A stretch of DNA of 60,000 bases from Bolinopsis microptera (lineage: Eukaryota > Ctenophora > Tentaculata > Lobata > Bolinopsidae), in NCBI RefSeq assembly GCF_026151205.1, contig NC_087077.1, positions 9,975,983 through 10,035,982 on the forward strand. Reading direction: 5' to 3'. The position numbers and the translations under genes are program-made. This document shows, one piece after another, positions 33,332 through 45,359 of this stretch. The notes beneath the pieces are model-generated. The model was not told the DNA's origin. It worked only from the letters and a program-made list of their open reading frames with translations, and did no database searches. The first letter of the stretch is position 1; every line of letters begins with the position of its first letter.

Positions 33332-33784
33332 CAAGCACACGCATAACTCTGATTACAAGCATAACTCTGATTACAAGCACAAGCACAACTCTGATTACAA
33401 GCACAGCTCTGATTACAAGCACAAGCACAGCTCTGATTACAAGCACAGCTCTGATTACAAGCACAGCTCTGATTACAAGCACAGCTCTGATCACAAGCAC
33501 AGCTCTGATTACAAGCACAGCTCTGATCACAAGCACAAGCACAGCTCTGATTACAAGCACAGCTCTGATTACAAGCACAGCTCTGATTACAAGCACAGCT
33601 CTGATTACAAGCACAGCTCTGATTACAAGCACAGCTCTGATTACAAGCACAGCTCTGATTACAAGCACAGACTGATTACAAGCACAGCTCTGATTACAAG
33701 CACAGCTCTGATTACAAGCATAGCTCTGATTACAAGCACATCTCTGATTACAAGCACAGCTCTTATTACAAGCACAGCTCTGAG
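33332..33784. repeat. 18-bp minisatellite, ~24 copies
   Basis: Unit CTGATTACAAGCACAGCT, with occasional 6-bp insertions (CACAAG) and single-base variants. Since 18 is divisible by three, the minus strand has a long open frame (33264-33668) reading as the six-residue repeat VIRAVL. I regard that as a by-product of the array. Confidence 0.95.
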
Positions 33785-35435
33785 CTCACCCCAACAAACT
33801 AGACTTAACCCTAACATCCTCATACCCGTGACATACTGTTCTCCCCCAGATCACTGATTAACCCGGAACTACAATACATGCTCTAATCTAACAGCACCAG
33901 GCAATCCGCCTCTTATATCATTCAGACAAATTCTTGCACCAAGCAAGAAAAAGTAATTGGAGTGGAGTATTTACTTGGATCTTTGGATTTACATTTTACA
34001 GTACTGCGGTAGATTTGGTCCGGCTGCCTGCTGTGTTCATGATAATTACTTGATTAGGAGAAGAAGTAGGTATGTTGTTAGAGCAGGTTATGTGTATTGC
34101 AAATGATTTGTTGTGAAAAATAATATGCATTCATGATGGGAGTATTATTCCTGTTACGAACAACATCCGATTCAGGGCGATTATTCAAATGATTACATTA
34201 TAATGTTTGCATAATTATTAATTCTAATGTTGATTTGAGATCTCTCATATCGCAGTGGGATGTTATCACAACCCAGTTCCAGCTTGGGTACTAACCGTAA
34301 AAACCCACCAATTAATTATTACATCGTTAAAAAAAAGCCACATGAAAAAACAAAAACTAGCAAGTAGACATTTTATTCTACAAACAACGCAGAAATCCAT
34401 GCAGATTGCAGACGTATGGTTTTACTTCAGGTTTGTTAAGGAGTCAGTAAGGAACATGGTTTTTTGCAGACGGCACACTGAACCAGATCCTGTGCATTAC
34501 ATTTCAGTAAAACAAAAAAACATCAACAGACATAGTGTTTTGTCTGTGACAATGGTGGTTTTCCTTCGTTTTTGTGCCATTGCCACGACATTAGAAGAGA
34601 CGTGACAGTGGCACGGTACTTGTCTGAACAGTCATTAGTACACTGGTGGCTTCAGCAGTCTGATTACACTGCAGACGGTTCAGTAGTACTAAAAATGGAA
34701 TCCAGATAGCTCGGTATTTGGCTTTTCGCCAATTGTAAACCGTTTATCTGGCTACTGGAGAGAGGCATACAAACGATATACTTACCAACAAAAGAAACAT
34801 GCCAGCTATTCACTTGTAAAGGCTCCTGTTGGTATTTCATTAAATTGCTGATGTGGGATCGATGCATGGCTGGTAAACAAATGATGTCAGCTTTTTTGCT
34901 GTTGACTGGACTAAGATGTTGTTTCAAAGTTTCAAACATTAAGATTACTTTTGACTTCTGAGTTAAACTTTTGTTCACATATACACATTTTCTCAAATCA
35001 CTCACAAGTCACAGTCAGCCGCTCTGACATGGTTAACCACCTTCATTGTTTTGTTGGTTAATTATATGAGCGGGATATAAATACCTCCTTTCATTTCACT
35101 TGTCCAGAACAGTAAGACGGATGAAAACCGCTGCCCTTTGGGCTTGGACTAAATATTGTATTGAATAAATATTAATTTATTAACATTGTGTTGAAATTTC
35201 GGTCCATACTTTTGTCATATTGTTTTCAATTATAGACGAGCTGTAACAGAATGCTGCAACTTTTAGGCCCTTATATAAAAACTTAGAAAGGTATACCATT
35301 ATCAGAAGAAAACACCAAACTTACAATTAAAATTTTCCATAATCATGCAACGCTTAACAATTTAATAAAATGTATTGAATAACACTGCGCCTTCGAACAA
35401 GAGTTTATTATCAACCAAGGAGGTATCAACAGGGG
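33785..35435. other. No gene recognised
   Basis: Contains two moderately long open frames, 34255-34605 on plus (116 aa) and 34664-35005 on minus (113 aa). Neither has a recognised domain, a signal peptide or clear splice context. They could be transposon remnants. Confidence 0.45.
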
Positions 35436-35872
35436 GAAATGCGGTTCTTTTGCGATAGTCAAAACGCGACAACTAGCGCTGGATAACGCTGGCCAGCGCA
35501 AAATATATATGTTCGATAATTGTCGCTATCCAGCGCTAGTTGTCGCCATCCAGCGCTAGTTGTCGCCATCCAGCGCTAGTTGTCGCTATCCAGCGCTAGT
35601 TGTCGCTGGCTATGCGACACTGTCGCACGCGATAGTTTGCGATGGCCAGCGCAACTGGCCATCGCAGAAAACAGTTCGATAACTAGCGCTGGATAGCGAC
35701 AACTAGCGCTGGATAGCGACAACTAGCGCTGGCCAGCGCTGGCCATCGATATCCAGCGCAAAATCATATACTTGCGATATTACTCGGATGATGATTAATC
35801 ACTTTACACTCGACTGTCACGTGACTTTTTTAACCCATTCTCTGACTCTAGCTGGTTCTGAACGACTTTTTG

Positions 35873-35952
35873 AAACCCTAACCCTCTATAAATCTGATCC
35901 CAACCCTAACCCTAACCCAATCCTTAACAAAAACATATGCTGAAACCCTATA
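35873..35952 (+). repeat. Short telomere-like CCCTAA repeats inside the foldback element
   Basis: AACCCTAACCC occurs at 35874 and again at ~35912-35925, with degenerate copies (ACCCTATATAACCCTAACG) after it. Only a few exact hexamers, in the unique centre of the element. Confidence 0.7.
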
Positions 35953-36239
35953 TAACCCTAACGAGAAATTAGACTAACTTCCTTATATGGTCATATCACG
36001 TGATCGATACAGTTTTTCGCCAATATCTCGTCAGGAGAGCATTTTAACCCTATGTCATGGGGGTTGATTCGGAATTAGCGTCCGAAAATACATTGCATCG
36101 ATTGAAGTTGGTTACAACCATCGGGGGCCCTTTTAGAACAATCTCGAAGATCGACTGTAGAGTGATTTAGCACGCTCGATATTAGTATTACTCGTCAGCC
36201 AGCGCTGGCCAGCGCAATATAGTTGCGATATTATTCGTC

Positions 36240-36400
36240 AGCTAGCGCTGGCCAGCGCTGGCTAGCGCTGGTTAGCGCTGGCTAGCGCTGGTTAGCGCTG
36301 GCTAGCGCTGGTTAGCGCTGGTTAGCGCTGGCTAGCGCTGGTTAGCGCTGGTTAGCGCTGGCTAGCGCTGGTTAGCGCTGGCTAGTGCTGACCAGCGCTG
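36240..36400. repeat. Tandem GCTAGCGCTGGTTAGCGCTG array
   Basis: About fifteen 10-bp units alternating GCTAGCGCTG and GTTAGCGCTG. AGCGCT is itself palindromic, so the array can pair with itself and with the arms. Confidence 0.92.
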
Positions 36401-36711
36401 GCCAGCGCTAGCTGACGAGTAATAGTGCAAAAATTTTGCGCTGGATATCGATGGCCAGCGCTGGCCAGCGCTGGCTATCGCTTAGCGCTGGCCAGCGCTA
36501 GTTGTCGCTATCCAGCGCTAGTTGTCGCTATCCAGCGCTAGTTATCGAACTGTTTTCTGCGATGGCCAGTTGCGTTGGCCATCGCAAACTATCGCGTGCG
36601 ACAGTGTCGCATAGCCAGCGACAACTAGCGCTGGATAGCGACAACTAGCGCTGGATGGCGACAACTAGCGCTGCATGGCGTTTTGACTATCGCAAAAGAA
36701 CTGGAAATGCG

Positions 36712-38313
36712 TCTGCATCTAATATTATAGGGAGATCAACTCCCTTTTAACTAATAAACGCGTACAAATTCAAGTAAAGAAACAAGGGAAAAACCTGACG
36801 TAGCAGATCCCTAAAACCATTAAACTATAAACTGAATAAACTATAATGAATAATCGTTGTAAAATTATATGAGCAAGGTCAATTGCATTTATCTTAGATT
36901 TAAATTATCAAGTTGTACTCATTTGTACAGTTTTATGTTAAGTAAGGAGATCCGGTCTAACATCAGTGATTCGTTTTCAATATCTGATGTCGATATAGGC
37001 AGGATATGAATAACTTGTTTCATTTCGTTTCATTTCACAAATGATTAAGCACGCATGTTCTCGTTTTAATTTTTCAATTTATAGTCTAATAGTTGTAAGG
37101 ATCTGTCTACGTCTGATTTCCTTATTGTTAGTACAGTTCAGCCTGGATTTACCACGGAGTTTTGGCGAAGGAAACAGCCACAGTAAATTTGAGTTCGTGG
37201 TAAATCGGGGTTTTGTTTTTTAGGGAAATATTAGACTTGGCCGTTGTTTTTACAATCCCTTATAAAATCCTAAATAAATATTAGATACAAAATATAAACT
37301 TATAAAGAATTATATACATAATATGTATTAGTTATAATGAATAAAAATATATTATATATTATATCGGGTCTCAATAAGAGGTCTCGACTGCCTAGGCATC
37401 AAACCTTGGCAATCAGTAAATTTCCTCTGGTCCGGAGTCAGCTGACCCTAGTGACCAGAGGATAAAGGCGTAGAGACTGTGTGTATCTACAAAAGTGGTT
37501 GTTTTTACAAGAGAAATTATTATTATAATTATTATATATGTGTTTATCAATATTTTTAGATGTAAATATAAATAATCGAATTTATAATCGAATGTGACAC
37601 AGCTCATAAAACAGGTAGATTTGTTCAATTTATACAATTTGCACGTGTCTTATCAATGTAATGTAATGTACATTGTACATCGATAGAAATTTAATGATTT
37701 AACGTTAAATTCAGTCATAAAGTAACACCTTCCGCTTACTTATACCAATTAAGGTGTCGTGTCACGGTGTCACATAATCACCCAGTCAATTTTGTTAACG
37801 AGATACGCAAAATGCTTGATAACTTCGTCATTTCTAATCCGTTTCACGTCATTTTTTCAGATCAGATGCAACATGTAATAATCTACCGTCTCTAAAAAAA
37901 TCAGGTGTCCAGCATGTTCAGAGAGAACAATATAGGTGTTTTAATTTTGAATGGGCGTGGTCTAAAATATTCGAATTTTCAAATTTTGACGACGGAATCC
38001 TCGAACTAGAAGGTACAGTATGCCATCTGAAAAGCAACAGCTATTAAGGCCAACACATGCCCACTGACTTTTGGCCCACCCTGTACTATAAGCAATTCTT
38101 ACCTATACTAATAAAAATCGCATGTTACAAATTAAAATGTATGTATAAACTATTAATAACATTATATTAACGACTTTTTTTGTTTTGTAACGTTTTAATG
38201 TGCTTCTGTAAATGCTTTTGTAAATTTCGTTGTAAATGTGATAATATGTTATTCCACTTTCAGTATTTCAGCCGCCATATTAACACACAAAGGGTTGTGT
38301 TATTGACCACAAT
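36712..38313. other. No gene recognised
   Basis: Anonymous sequence with an AT-rich stretch near 37260-37370 and a simple TTATTATAATTATTATATA tract near 37517. No supported coding sequence. Confidence 0.5.
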
Positions 38314-38373
38314 AGTATAAATTAAAAGAGCAATCATCGCTAATTATTTGTGATAAAACCACAATTCTTCAAA

Positions 38374-38729
38374 ATGACAACTAAGATCCAATCACTGGTT
38401 GGTATTGTCATCGTGGTAGTTGGTAATTAATTGTAAAAGCAGAACTGACAATTAACTGTGGAAAAATTCTTCAGAAGAAAGGAAAGTCTAGCGTAGGAGT
38501 ATTGTCTTTTCAAGATTTTATACCCGTTAACACAGTTTGTTTTGAACCCGGTGGCCGAGTTCGACTAAAAGCGTCTCACAAAGCGGTATTCATCTCATTT
38601 ACAATATATGGGCAGAATCTATCGAGTGTATTTATACACTGTAAAGTTGTTTATAAACAACTTTACAGTTTAACTTTAAGAGTATTTACAAGAAACGTGA
38701 CCATTGAAAAAGATTTCAGTGTTTACTGA
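38374..38729 (+). CDS. Possible small secreted protein, two exons
   Basis: An ATG at 38374 opens a hydrophobic signal-like segment (MTTKIQSLVGIVIVVV) followed by a GT donor at 38423. Joining to an AG at 38496 (74-nt intron, phase 1) continues in frame as GVLSFQDFIPVNTVCFEPGG and ends at the TGA at 38727-38729, giving about 93 residues with two cysteines. An AG at 38442 would also keep frame but needs a 20-nt intron. TATAAATT at ~38315, 60 bp upstream, fits a core promoter. A perfect 32-bp palindrome in the coding region and the lack of a recognised domain count against it. No function is assigned. Confidence 0.3.
38638..38669. repeat. Perfect 32-bp palindrome
   Basis: ACTGTAAAGTTGTTTA is followed immediately by its exact reverse complement. 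Confidence 0.92.
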
Positions 38730-38780
38730 AATGCTGAAAATATAAGCGAGGATAGCGTTAATTGTTAAAAGGAGGGGGGG

Positions 38781-38851
38781 TGTCAAGTTTACTCGACCTC
38801 TTGCCTCTTAATCGCAGGGATAAACAGGCAGGAGGTCGAGTACACTTGACA
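38781..38851. repeat. 71-bp hairpin
   Basis: TGTCAAGTTTACTCGACCTC pairs with GAGGTCGAGTACACTTGACA with one or two mismatches; the ~31-nt loop has a short inner TGCCT/AGGCA pairing. Confidence 0.88.
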
Positions 38852-41800
38852 GTAACAATGTTATTTCCGATCAAACCACAGAATCATTAGCAAAATAAAA
38901 GCATAGATAGGTTCCCTTCTCATACAAATTTAAGAATCCACGAAGAAAGGAGCAACATTATAATAGACCCATAGTGTACCTGTTATGAACAGATTTAAAC
39001 AAGATATTAGACTACAGCCCTGCACTAAACCATAGCAGAGAGTTATAAGATAAGAAATACCTGAAGAAATAGGAATATATCCGATTTGCACAGACTACTA
39101 TTCAACTCGAAGAACAAAGGGTGGAGCACATGACAAAGGCCCTTTACCCACAATGATAAACGAGGCAAGGACAGGTCCGGTAAACGTTAGTGCATCATGA
39201 ATATATCGATAAAATGGTATTGTTTAAGGGAGAGAGAGGAGTGGATCAAGATAATCCTCAGCCCCACTTTGACTTTATAACGGTCCTGCTTGGCTGTGCG
39301 CGTGACGTGAATACTGAATATTAAAAGGTCCCCATATCTCCCTCTCCCCCAGTCTGATCCATTGTTAGAATTGTTGCACGGTGGTGCGACAAAGGGATGC
39401 AATATATAATACATGGTATATAGCTCACAAATCTCAAGACACATTGTGTACCGCTCACCCAGCTTCTGTGGCTGTCTGGTTTGTAGAATACCTGATATAT
39501 TGATGGCTGTGTCACCAGTGTGCCAGCAATACAAGATATCGGCTAGTAAGTCAGATTTCAGCGTTCAAATTAATTTGTTACGATGCTTCTCTATAGACTT
39601 TAGCTGAATATTTGATACCCCCGCAGAGCTTATATAGATATGTAGACTTTTACGCACTTTTACGAAATTTAAAATATCAAGTGCTGGACAATCATGCTGG
39701 ACAACGTATTATGAGAATTCGAACCCGTAGAATCGTAAGCAGAATAAAAGCAATCATTCTTTCCATTACTGTATAGAATTGTCCTTTATAGTTCGGCTGA
39801 CAGTAGGCAACAATTTATACCCTCATGCGGGAACAGCTACAAACATCTAAAGAAAGCTAACATCTGATTGATAAAGATCTGAACATAAGATTTTATACTA
39901 ATTTTCCGCCAAGTTCCGACATATTAAAATTTCCTTTCTGAACAAACTTTCCCGGGCCGGCAAATTCCATCAAACCGTAAATAAGATACCCAGCCGTTCC
40001 CGGGGCGGTAGCTGAAACCCCAGACCAGTTGGTAACAACACACAACATCACACCCTCAGAAAAAAATTTAAAAAATTAAAAAAAAATATCACGCAAAGGA
40101 CAACTATAAACTTCACCGTTCAATAAAGAACACGAGTTATAGAGTTCACTGTATTAAAGTATTGAGTTCACTGCTTATAACCCCTTCTGAAGACAAACAA
40201 TCATTAACAATACCCGCCCGCACGATTAACATAACAAGTGATAAGGTAACGTTAATAGCCCCAACAACAACAGCTAGAGTTCCTAATCTTAATCTTATAA
40301 CAGCTTTTAAGCGTGCGTCGCCACCTTATTTCACTTATAATAGCAGCTCGGCCAGTGCTCCAGTTTCCTTTGTGCTAGGGTTATGTGTGATCCAACAATA
40401 AGTTAATGATAATCAGGGTTAGATCACCATAGCTTGCTTTGTGAAGGGGCCCGCGGCTGGTTGTGATTGAAATGAGATAATAAGCAAAGGGGTTGTTATA
40501 ATACACCTATAGCATAAGCAAGGTCATTCCTGATGAAGAACGATGAATGTCATACACTGTTAGAGTATGTCATAAGCTATGCAGTTAGACCTCTTTATAC
40601 CGAGTTTCTCTGGGGAAACGAAAAGTGTACTGTGTACGGTATAGACAAAATAGATATAGAGGTTCAGATGATCCCAATCCCCTGTAACTTTAGCCTCTCA
40701 AATAACCTGACAAGCCACAAGCGTCTCATTACTCATATACCCGGTCCCATTACAGGATCTTATAGCTTTACAGCTGTCATGGTATACAGCTCGACGTTTA
40801 TATTACTCGCAATTCACCACCAAAGGCGATGTAATCACATTTTTTGGCTTATTAAAAGCTAATTGATTTAAAGTTTTTGGGGGGGGGGGGGGGGGGGGGG
40901 AGAGAAGAAGGCCGGTATATCGAGGTACCCGGTATATAATAGAGGCACGGTATGTAAGTTCAACTGTATTTGTATATCATAAACAAAGCTTCATCCGCAA
41001 GTTACGAGCTCGCGGAGCGAATGATATTTTTGTTGTTGTCAACAGCTGATGAATTTATCGGTGAGATAATTTGTTCCGACTCGTACCTTTATCTGAGTAA
41101 CTTGCTACGATGCTTTATGCGGATGATCCCATCCATCTGATCAGTATAATACTGAAGATTGGAAAGATATCATCTGCCTATGATGAGTACAATCTTACTG
41201 TATAACGAGCGGGACAACTGTTAAGGATGATCTCCTTTATGAATGAGAAAGATAACGATAAATTTATGAATCATATATGCGAACAATGTCCATAATATGT
41301 CAGATAATACGGCAATCACTCGAGAATGGGCTAGTTTCGGACGCCAACAACAAAGAATCAACGGAAATTTCATAATTCATACTCTGGGTCACCCAGCTGG
41401 CATAAAGGCTAATTTCACTGTAATAGCATTCTAATTACTGGCTAACTACTGGCTAATTACTAGCTTATTGCTGGCTAATTTATACTGGCTTACTGATTCA
41501 CTCGATAGTCGATGAGGAGGGTGAAATGTCGTAGCTGCATCGTGAGAAATTATTAGAACAAAGGCCGTCAACTTTATAAAGAGTTTAACTTGGCTAGGGC
41601 TTTAAATTTTCCTAACAAGCCAATAGCCATCGTTTGTCACGCAATTATCTTTACGGGCTCCTTAGTCAAACTGTAACTATGCGACAAGAAAATAAGGGTG
41701 TGGACTGTGGAAAGAAGAGAAATGCACGTGAAACATGTAGTGTACGACTAGAAACCCATCAGTAAATCTAGTATAGATATCGGTTGAAGTTGAGATGTAT

Positions 41801-42049
41801 AACAATGTTCTCATCAAATTTATTGGAGCGTGATATCTGGTAAAGGGCACGTTAATATTCACAAATAAAAGTCGCATTTTGGAGTACTTAGTTCCAACTT
41901 TAACGTCAGTATCGGAGGGTTTAACAGGCTGGCAGAGGTTGAAATAATTTTCGCTGTTAACATTTACATATCTAGGGCACATTAAGTGTTAATATTCACA
42001 TATTATGAAGGTCACATGTTTTAGCTGGGTTGGCCGACCGAACCCCTAA
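38852..42049. other. No gene recognised
   Basis: Anonymous sequence. Several open frames of 60-115 codons (39187-39534 minus, 40533-40862 plus, 41677-41982 minus) have no recognised domain. A poly-G tract lies at 40879-40900. GCTAATTACTGGCTAAYTACT-type short repeats are near 41430-41490. Confidence 0.45.
40879..40900 (+). repeat. Uninterrupted run of 22 G
   Basis: Counted directly; preceded by a T5 run. Confidence 0.95.
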
Positions 42050-42057
42050 CAGACCGA

Positions 42058-42300
42058 ATCCCTACCGCTTACCCTATCCCTTACTGTAGCCCTAACCGTA
42101 ACAGTAACTGTAGTCCGTAACCGTAACCGTAACCGTAACCGTAACCGTAACCGTAACCGTAACCGTAACCGTAACCGTAACCGTAACCGTAACCGTAACC
42201 GTAACCGTAACCGTAACCGTAACTATTGCCCTAACCGTAACTGTAACTGTAGTCTGTAACCGTAACCGAAACCCTAGGCCTAACCCAATCCCTAACCATA
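42058..42300 (+). repeat. CCGTAA hexamer array with telomere-like edges
   Basis: About 18 exact consecutive copies of CCGTAA (42117-42223), flanked on both sides by degenerate copies mixing CCCTAA, CTGTAA and CCGAAA. It looks like an interstitial variant of the animal telomere repeat CCCTAA. Confidence 0.9.
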
Positions 42301-43032
42301 CTCATATTCCTACTGGTAGTTATTTGTGGTATAAGGGATTCGACAGAGAGGGGATGCTAAGCCTCGACATATCGGACCACGCAGTGTACAAACGATACAC
42401 AGACAAATGTTACACCCTCTTAAACAGCGGGATGGTAGAACAGTGTCATTATATCGAGCACTGTATTTGAGATAAACAGCCCTCTAAGATCAGAGCTACC
42501 TGCTAAATTACAGTACTCTTTAGTGTGTGTTATTATAGGAGGAGTTAGAAGTAACAGGATTTCTAATAAGAATTATATTCACGCGAATCACTCGGATTGC
42601 GTCATTCAAGTAATATCAGGTCTACAACGCGTTATCTTAATTCAAGCCAAGAAACTCATAATAGTTATAATTATATAGCAGATGTGGCACAGATTTATTA
42701 TCTACCAACTTAGTTAAGGAGTATCTGGAAGTAAAACAACAAAGCTAAGATGAGGCACAAACCTTGGATTTGCTTGTTATTAATTGCGATTGTACCCACA
42801 CCATTAATTACACAGAACCGGAACATAAATCTGAGTGTTTTAGAGATTACAATGTAGTTATCACTTAACGGGTCGAACAATCTAACAATAGCACCACGCT
42901 CTATGATATATAAGTATATATACAGACACCGACGCCACCCTGCCACGAGCCAGTAGGAAGAGATCTAGGAGGATCATATGGATCACCCCCTCCCCCTCCA
43001 ATACAGCTCTCGAGCGTAAACAATTATATAAG
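42301..43032. other. No gene recognised
   Basis: Anonymous sequence; one 78-codon minus-strand open frame (42710-42946) without recognised features. Confidence 0.5.
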
Positions 43033-43540
43033 TAGGCCCTAAAATTACTCCTCTAGATCCAGTCTTACCCTTCAATTGGACATAACTCAACAGCTGAAGT
43101 AGCTTTGATACATCCGATTAGAACCTGTAAGACTGGCCTCCAGTTCGCCAGTTTTTGAGATTCGAGCAAATCAGGGATGTTAACAGGGTGTATGACGTTC
43201 AGTTCGACAAAATACCGGCAGAAATTATTTCATAGGCCCTAAAATTACTCCTCCAGATTCAGTCTTACCCTTCAATTGGACATAACTCAACAGCTGAAGT
43301 AGATTTGATACATCCGATTAGAACCTGTAAGACTGGCCTCCAGCTCGCCATTTTTGAGATTCAAGCAAATCGGGGATGTTAAAAGGGTGTATGACGTTCA
43401 GTTCAACAAAATACCGTCAGAAATTATTTCGTAGGCCCTAAAATTATTCCTCCAGATCCAGTCTTACCCTTCAATTGGACATAAATTAATAGCTGAAGTA
43501 GCTCTAATACGTCCGATTAGAACCTGTAAGAGTGGCCAAG
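43033..43540. repeat. 200-bp tandem repeat, ~2.5 copies
   Basis: Units begin TAGGCCCTAAAATTACTCCT at 43033 and 43233 and TAGGCCCTAAAATTATTCCT at 43432, so the period is 200 and 199. Copies differ at scattered bases. The third is cut off after about 108 bp. Confidence 0.95.
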
Positions 43541-44630
43541 AGCACAGCTAGGACACCGATTCCACAACATATCCTGGAAAATCATCCAACACACCGACCC
43601 CTACAAAGGGGGGCACGAAGGAAGTAACCTAGCTTCAACAAAATACCTCTTCGTACTAATAGTAATATGCGAATTAGTAAGCAAATTTAGACACACTACT
43701 ACAAAATAAAAAGACACTAATGAATTAATATTAAAGAAATATCCATTTTAGAACCTTTAGGAATGTTTTATTTTTGATTTAGTTAATTTAATTCTACACA
43801 GGAGTTTGTACCAGGAAAAGGATGGTTCTTAATATTTTTTAACAGTTTTTACTTTTTAAACACTGATGAATTACATTAGTATTAATAGCATGAAACTACA
43901 AGTTTGTTATCCCGTTGTTTGAATTTTAATATATATATAATAAGTATAATAAACGTCACTTATCACTATAACAAAGACTAGTATTAAATACGACTATGAA
44001 CCTAAAAATACAGTGAAGTTCGGTAGACTAACATTATTAGTAATCGAGGTTTAAAGTTGCAAACTTTATGATACTTAGCTACTTTAAAGCTTTAAGAAGG
44101 GTTGGGCAGGGATTTATTCTACAACCTGCCTCATGCCCATACCCAATGTCTACCCCAAATTAACGATACAAAAGTAGTAATTACTTTATTGAATACACAA
44201 TAGTTGTAATCCTGAAGATAATTAAAGTTAATAAAATAAAATCTCTATTAAGGAAATGTAAGGTTCCAGTTACAATTAGTGCAGGTAGGCTTATTAAAAG
44301 GTTTATTTTGTGTATAATACCTACAATCTACATATTATACACATGTTATATATTATAGTACATCGATATTTGGTGAGGAGGTAAGAATGATTTCTGATAG
44401 GGACGAATTTGAGTTATATGCCTAAAGTGTGTAAATATATTTCATGCCTGGACAATGGACATAAATAAGCGGCTGTTAGGAAGATTGTTCTTAGAATCAT
44501 TATTGAGCTTTTTATTGAGAAGTCTAAAGATTAGAAAAACAAATCTATAAATTGCGATTACAGCTGGTTTAACTTCACGGACCAGAACATAAATGAGGGC
44601 GGAAAATGTTGAAATTATATAATTTCCTCT
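43541..44630. other. No gene recognised
   Basis: Anonymous AT-rich sequence up to the LINE target duplication. Confidence 0.5.
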
Positions 44631-44643
44631 TATAATTGTTATT

Positions 44644-45247
44644 GTGGCGCTCTAACAAAACTTTAGGATCGTTGATGTGCACTGTTAAGGATATCAAGAA
44701 TCGAATATTCCTTGGTAATGTTGCCTTTAGTAAATTTCAGAAAGTTTGGATGAAGAGCAAGATTTCAGTCCAAAGGAAGATCAAAATCTACGAGGCACAA
44801 GTAGTCTCTATTCTACTCTACAACTGCAACTCCTGGGCTGCACCACTAGCTTCGTTGAATGAACTTGATATTGCTCATCGCAAACACCTCCGAAGAATCC
44901 TCAACATCAGATGGCCTACTGGGGTTATTTCTAATGAGGCACTCTATGCTCGTTGTTATGTCACTCCCTTGTCTGTGAGAGTCTCTAAGTTCCGATGGAG
45001 AATGTTAGGACATATCTTAAGAGGACAGGAAGACTCACCAGCATACACCTCTATGTTATTTGCTATAAATTCTGATATTTTTATGGAAGGGAGACGGGGT
45101 AGACCATGTTTAAACTTATTAGATGTTATTAGAAAAGACTTGACTAGTAGAAATCTTGATATTAGACTTAAGAATTTGACTGATTTCGAAGACCTTAGAT
45201 TTTTGGCTTTAGATAGGGCGGAATGGAAGAAGTTAGAAGATGGTTGA
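44644..45247 (+). pseudogene. C-terminal fragment of LINE ORF2 (reverse transcriptase thumb/C-terminus)
   Basis: About 200 codons remain open. Typical features of the region after the RT catalytic core are visible: KNRIFLGNVAFSKFQKVW, then ISVQRKIKIYEAQVVSILLY, NCNSWA, HRKHLRRILNIRWP, and the C-terminal RMLGHILRGQEDS and GRRGRPCLNLLDVIRKDL. The endonuclease and the RT palm with its catalytic aspartates are missing because of 5' truncation, so it cannot act. The frame is uninterrupted to a TGA at 45245, so the insertion is fairly young. Start codons near 44636 lie in the flanking target duplication and are not original. The exact clade is uncertain; the GRRGRP tail recalls RTE-like elements. 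Confidence 0.88.
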
Positions 45248-45346
45248 TGTTTTTGTTTTCTTTTTTATGCGTTTTGATATCTATAAGGTGCCTAGGATGC
45301 TCTTTTAAAGAGATATTTCATACTTTGAAAGATTTACTACTACTAC
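44644..45346 (+). mobile_element. 5'-truncated LINE (non-LTR retrotransposon), ~703 bp
   Basis: Flanked by a 13-bp direct repeat TATAATTGTTATT (44631-44643 and 45347-45359). The 3' end carries a short (TAC)n tail (45335-45348), and the body is the C-terminal end of a LINE ORF2. This is the standard outcome of target-primed reverse transcription with early stop. The tail overlaps the first base or two of the duplication. Confidence 0.9.
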
Positions 45347-45359
45347 TATAATTGTTATT

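Larger units (their letters stand above)
35444..36703. mobile_element. hAT-like foldback element of GCGCTAG repeats, 1,260 bp
   Basis: The left end is GTTCTTTTGCGATAGTCAAA and the right end its inverse, followed by two extra bases so that it reads CAGTTCTTTTGCG from the right. It is flanked by identical 8-bp repeats GAAATGCG (35436-35443 and 36704-36711). An 8-bp duplication and a CAG terminus suggest hAT; the left end appears to have lost CA. Both arms are built from ~18-bp repeats of ATCCAGCGCTAGTTGTCG in opposite orientation, and a second inner array lies at 36240-36400. Its GC content is far above its surroundings. No protein is encoded. Confidence 0.88.

Noticed and set aside
33264-33668. 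134-codon minus frame of LVIRAV repeats
   Set aside because: It is a translation of the 18-bp minisatellite, with no start context or domain.
33200-33800. CRISPR-like regular repeat
   Set aside because: Units are contiguous with no spacers, and the context is eukaryotic.
34255-35005. Two ~115-codon frames on opposite strands
   Set aside because: No recognised domain, signal peptide or splice evidence; length is possible by chance.
39187-39534. 115-codon minus frame
   Set aside because: No recognised motif; a second frame is open on the same strand over the same stretch.
39700-39760. Possible tRNA T-loop (ATTCGAACCCGTAGAATC)
   Set aside because: No matching acceptor, D or anticodon arms could be built around it.
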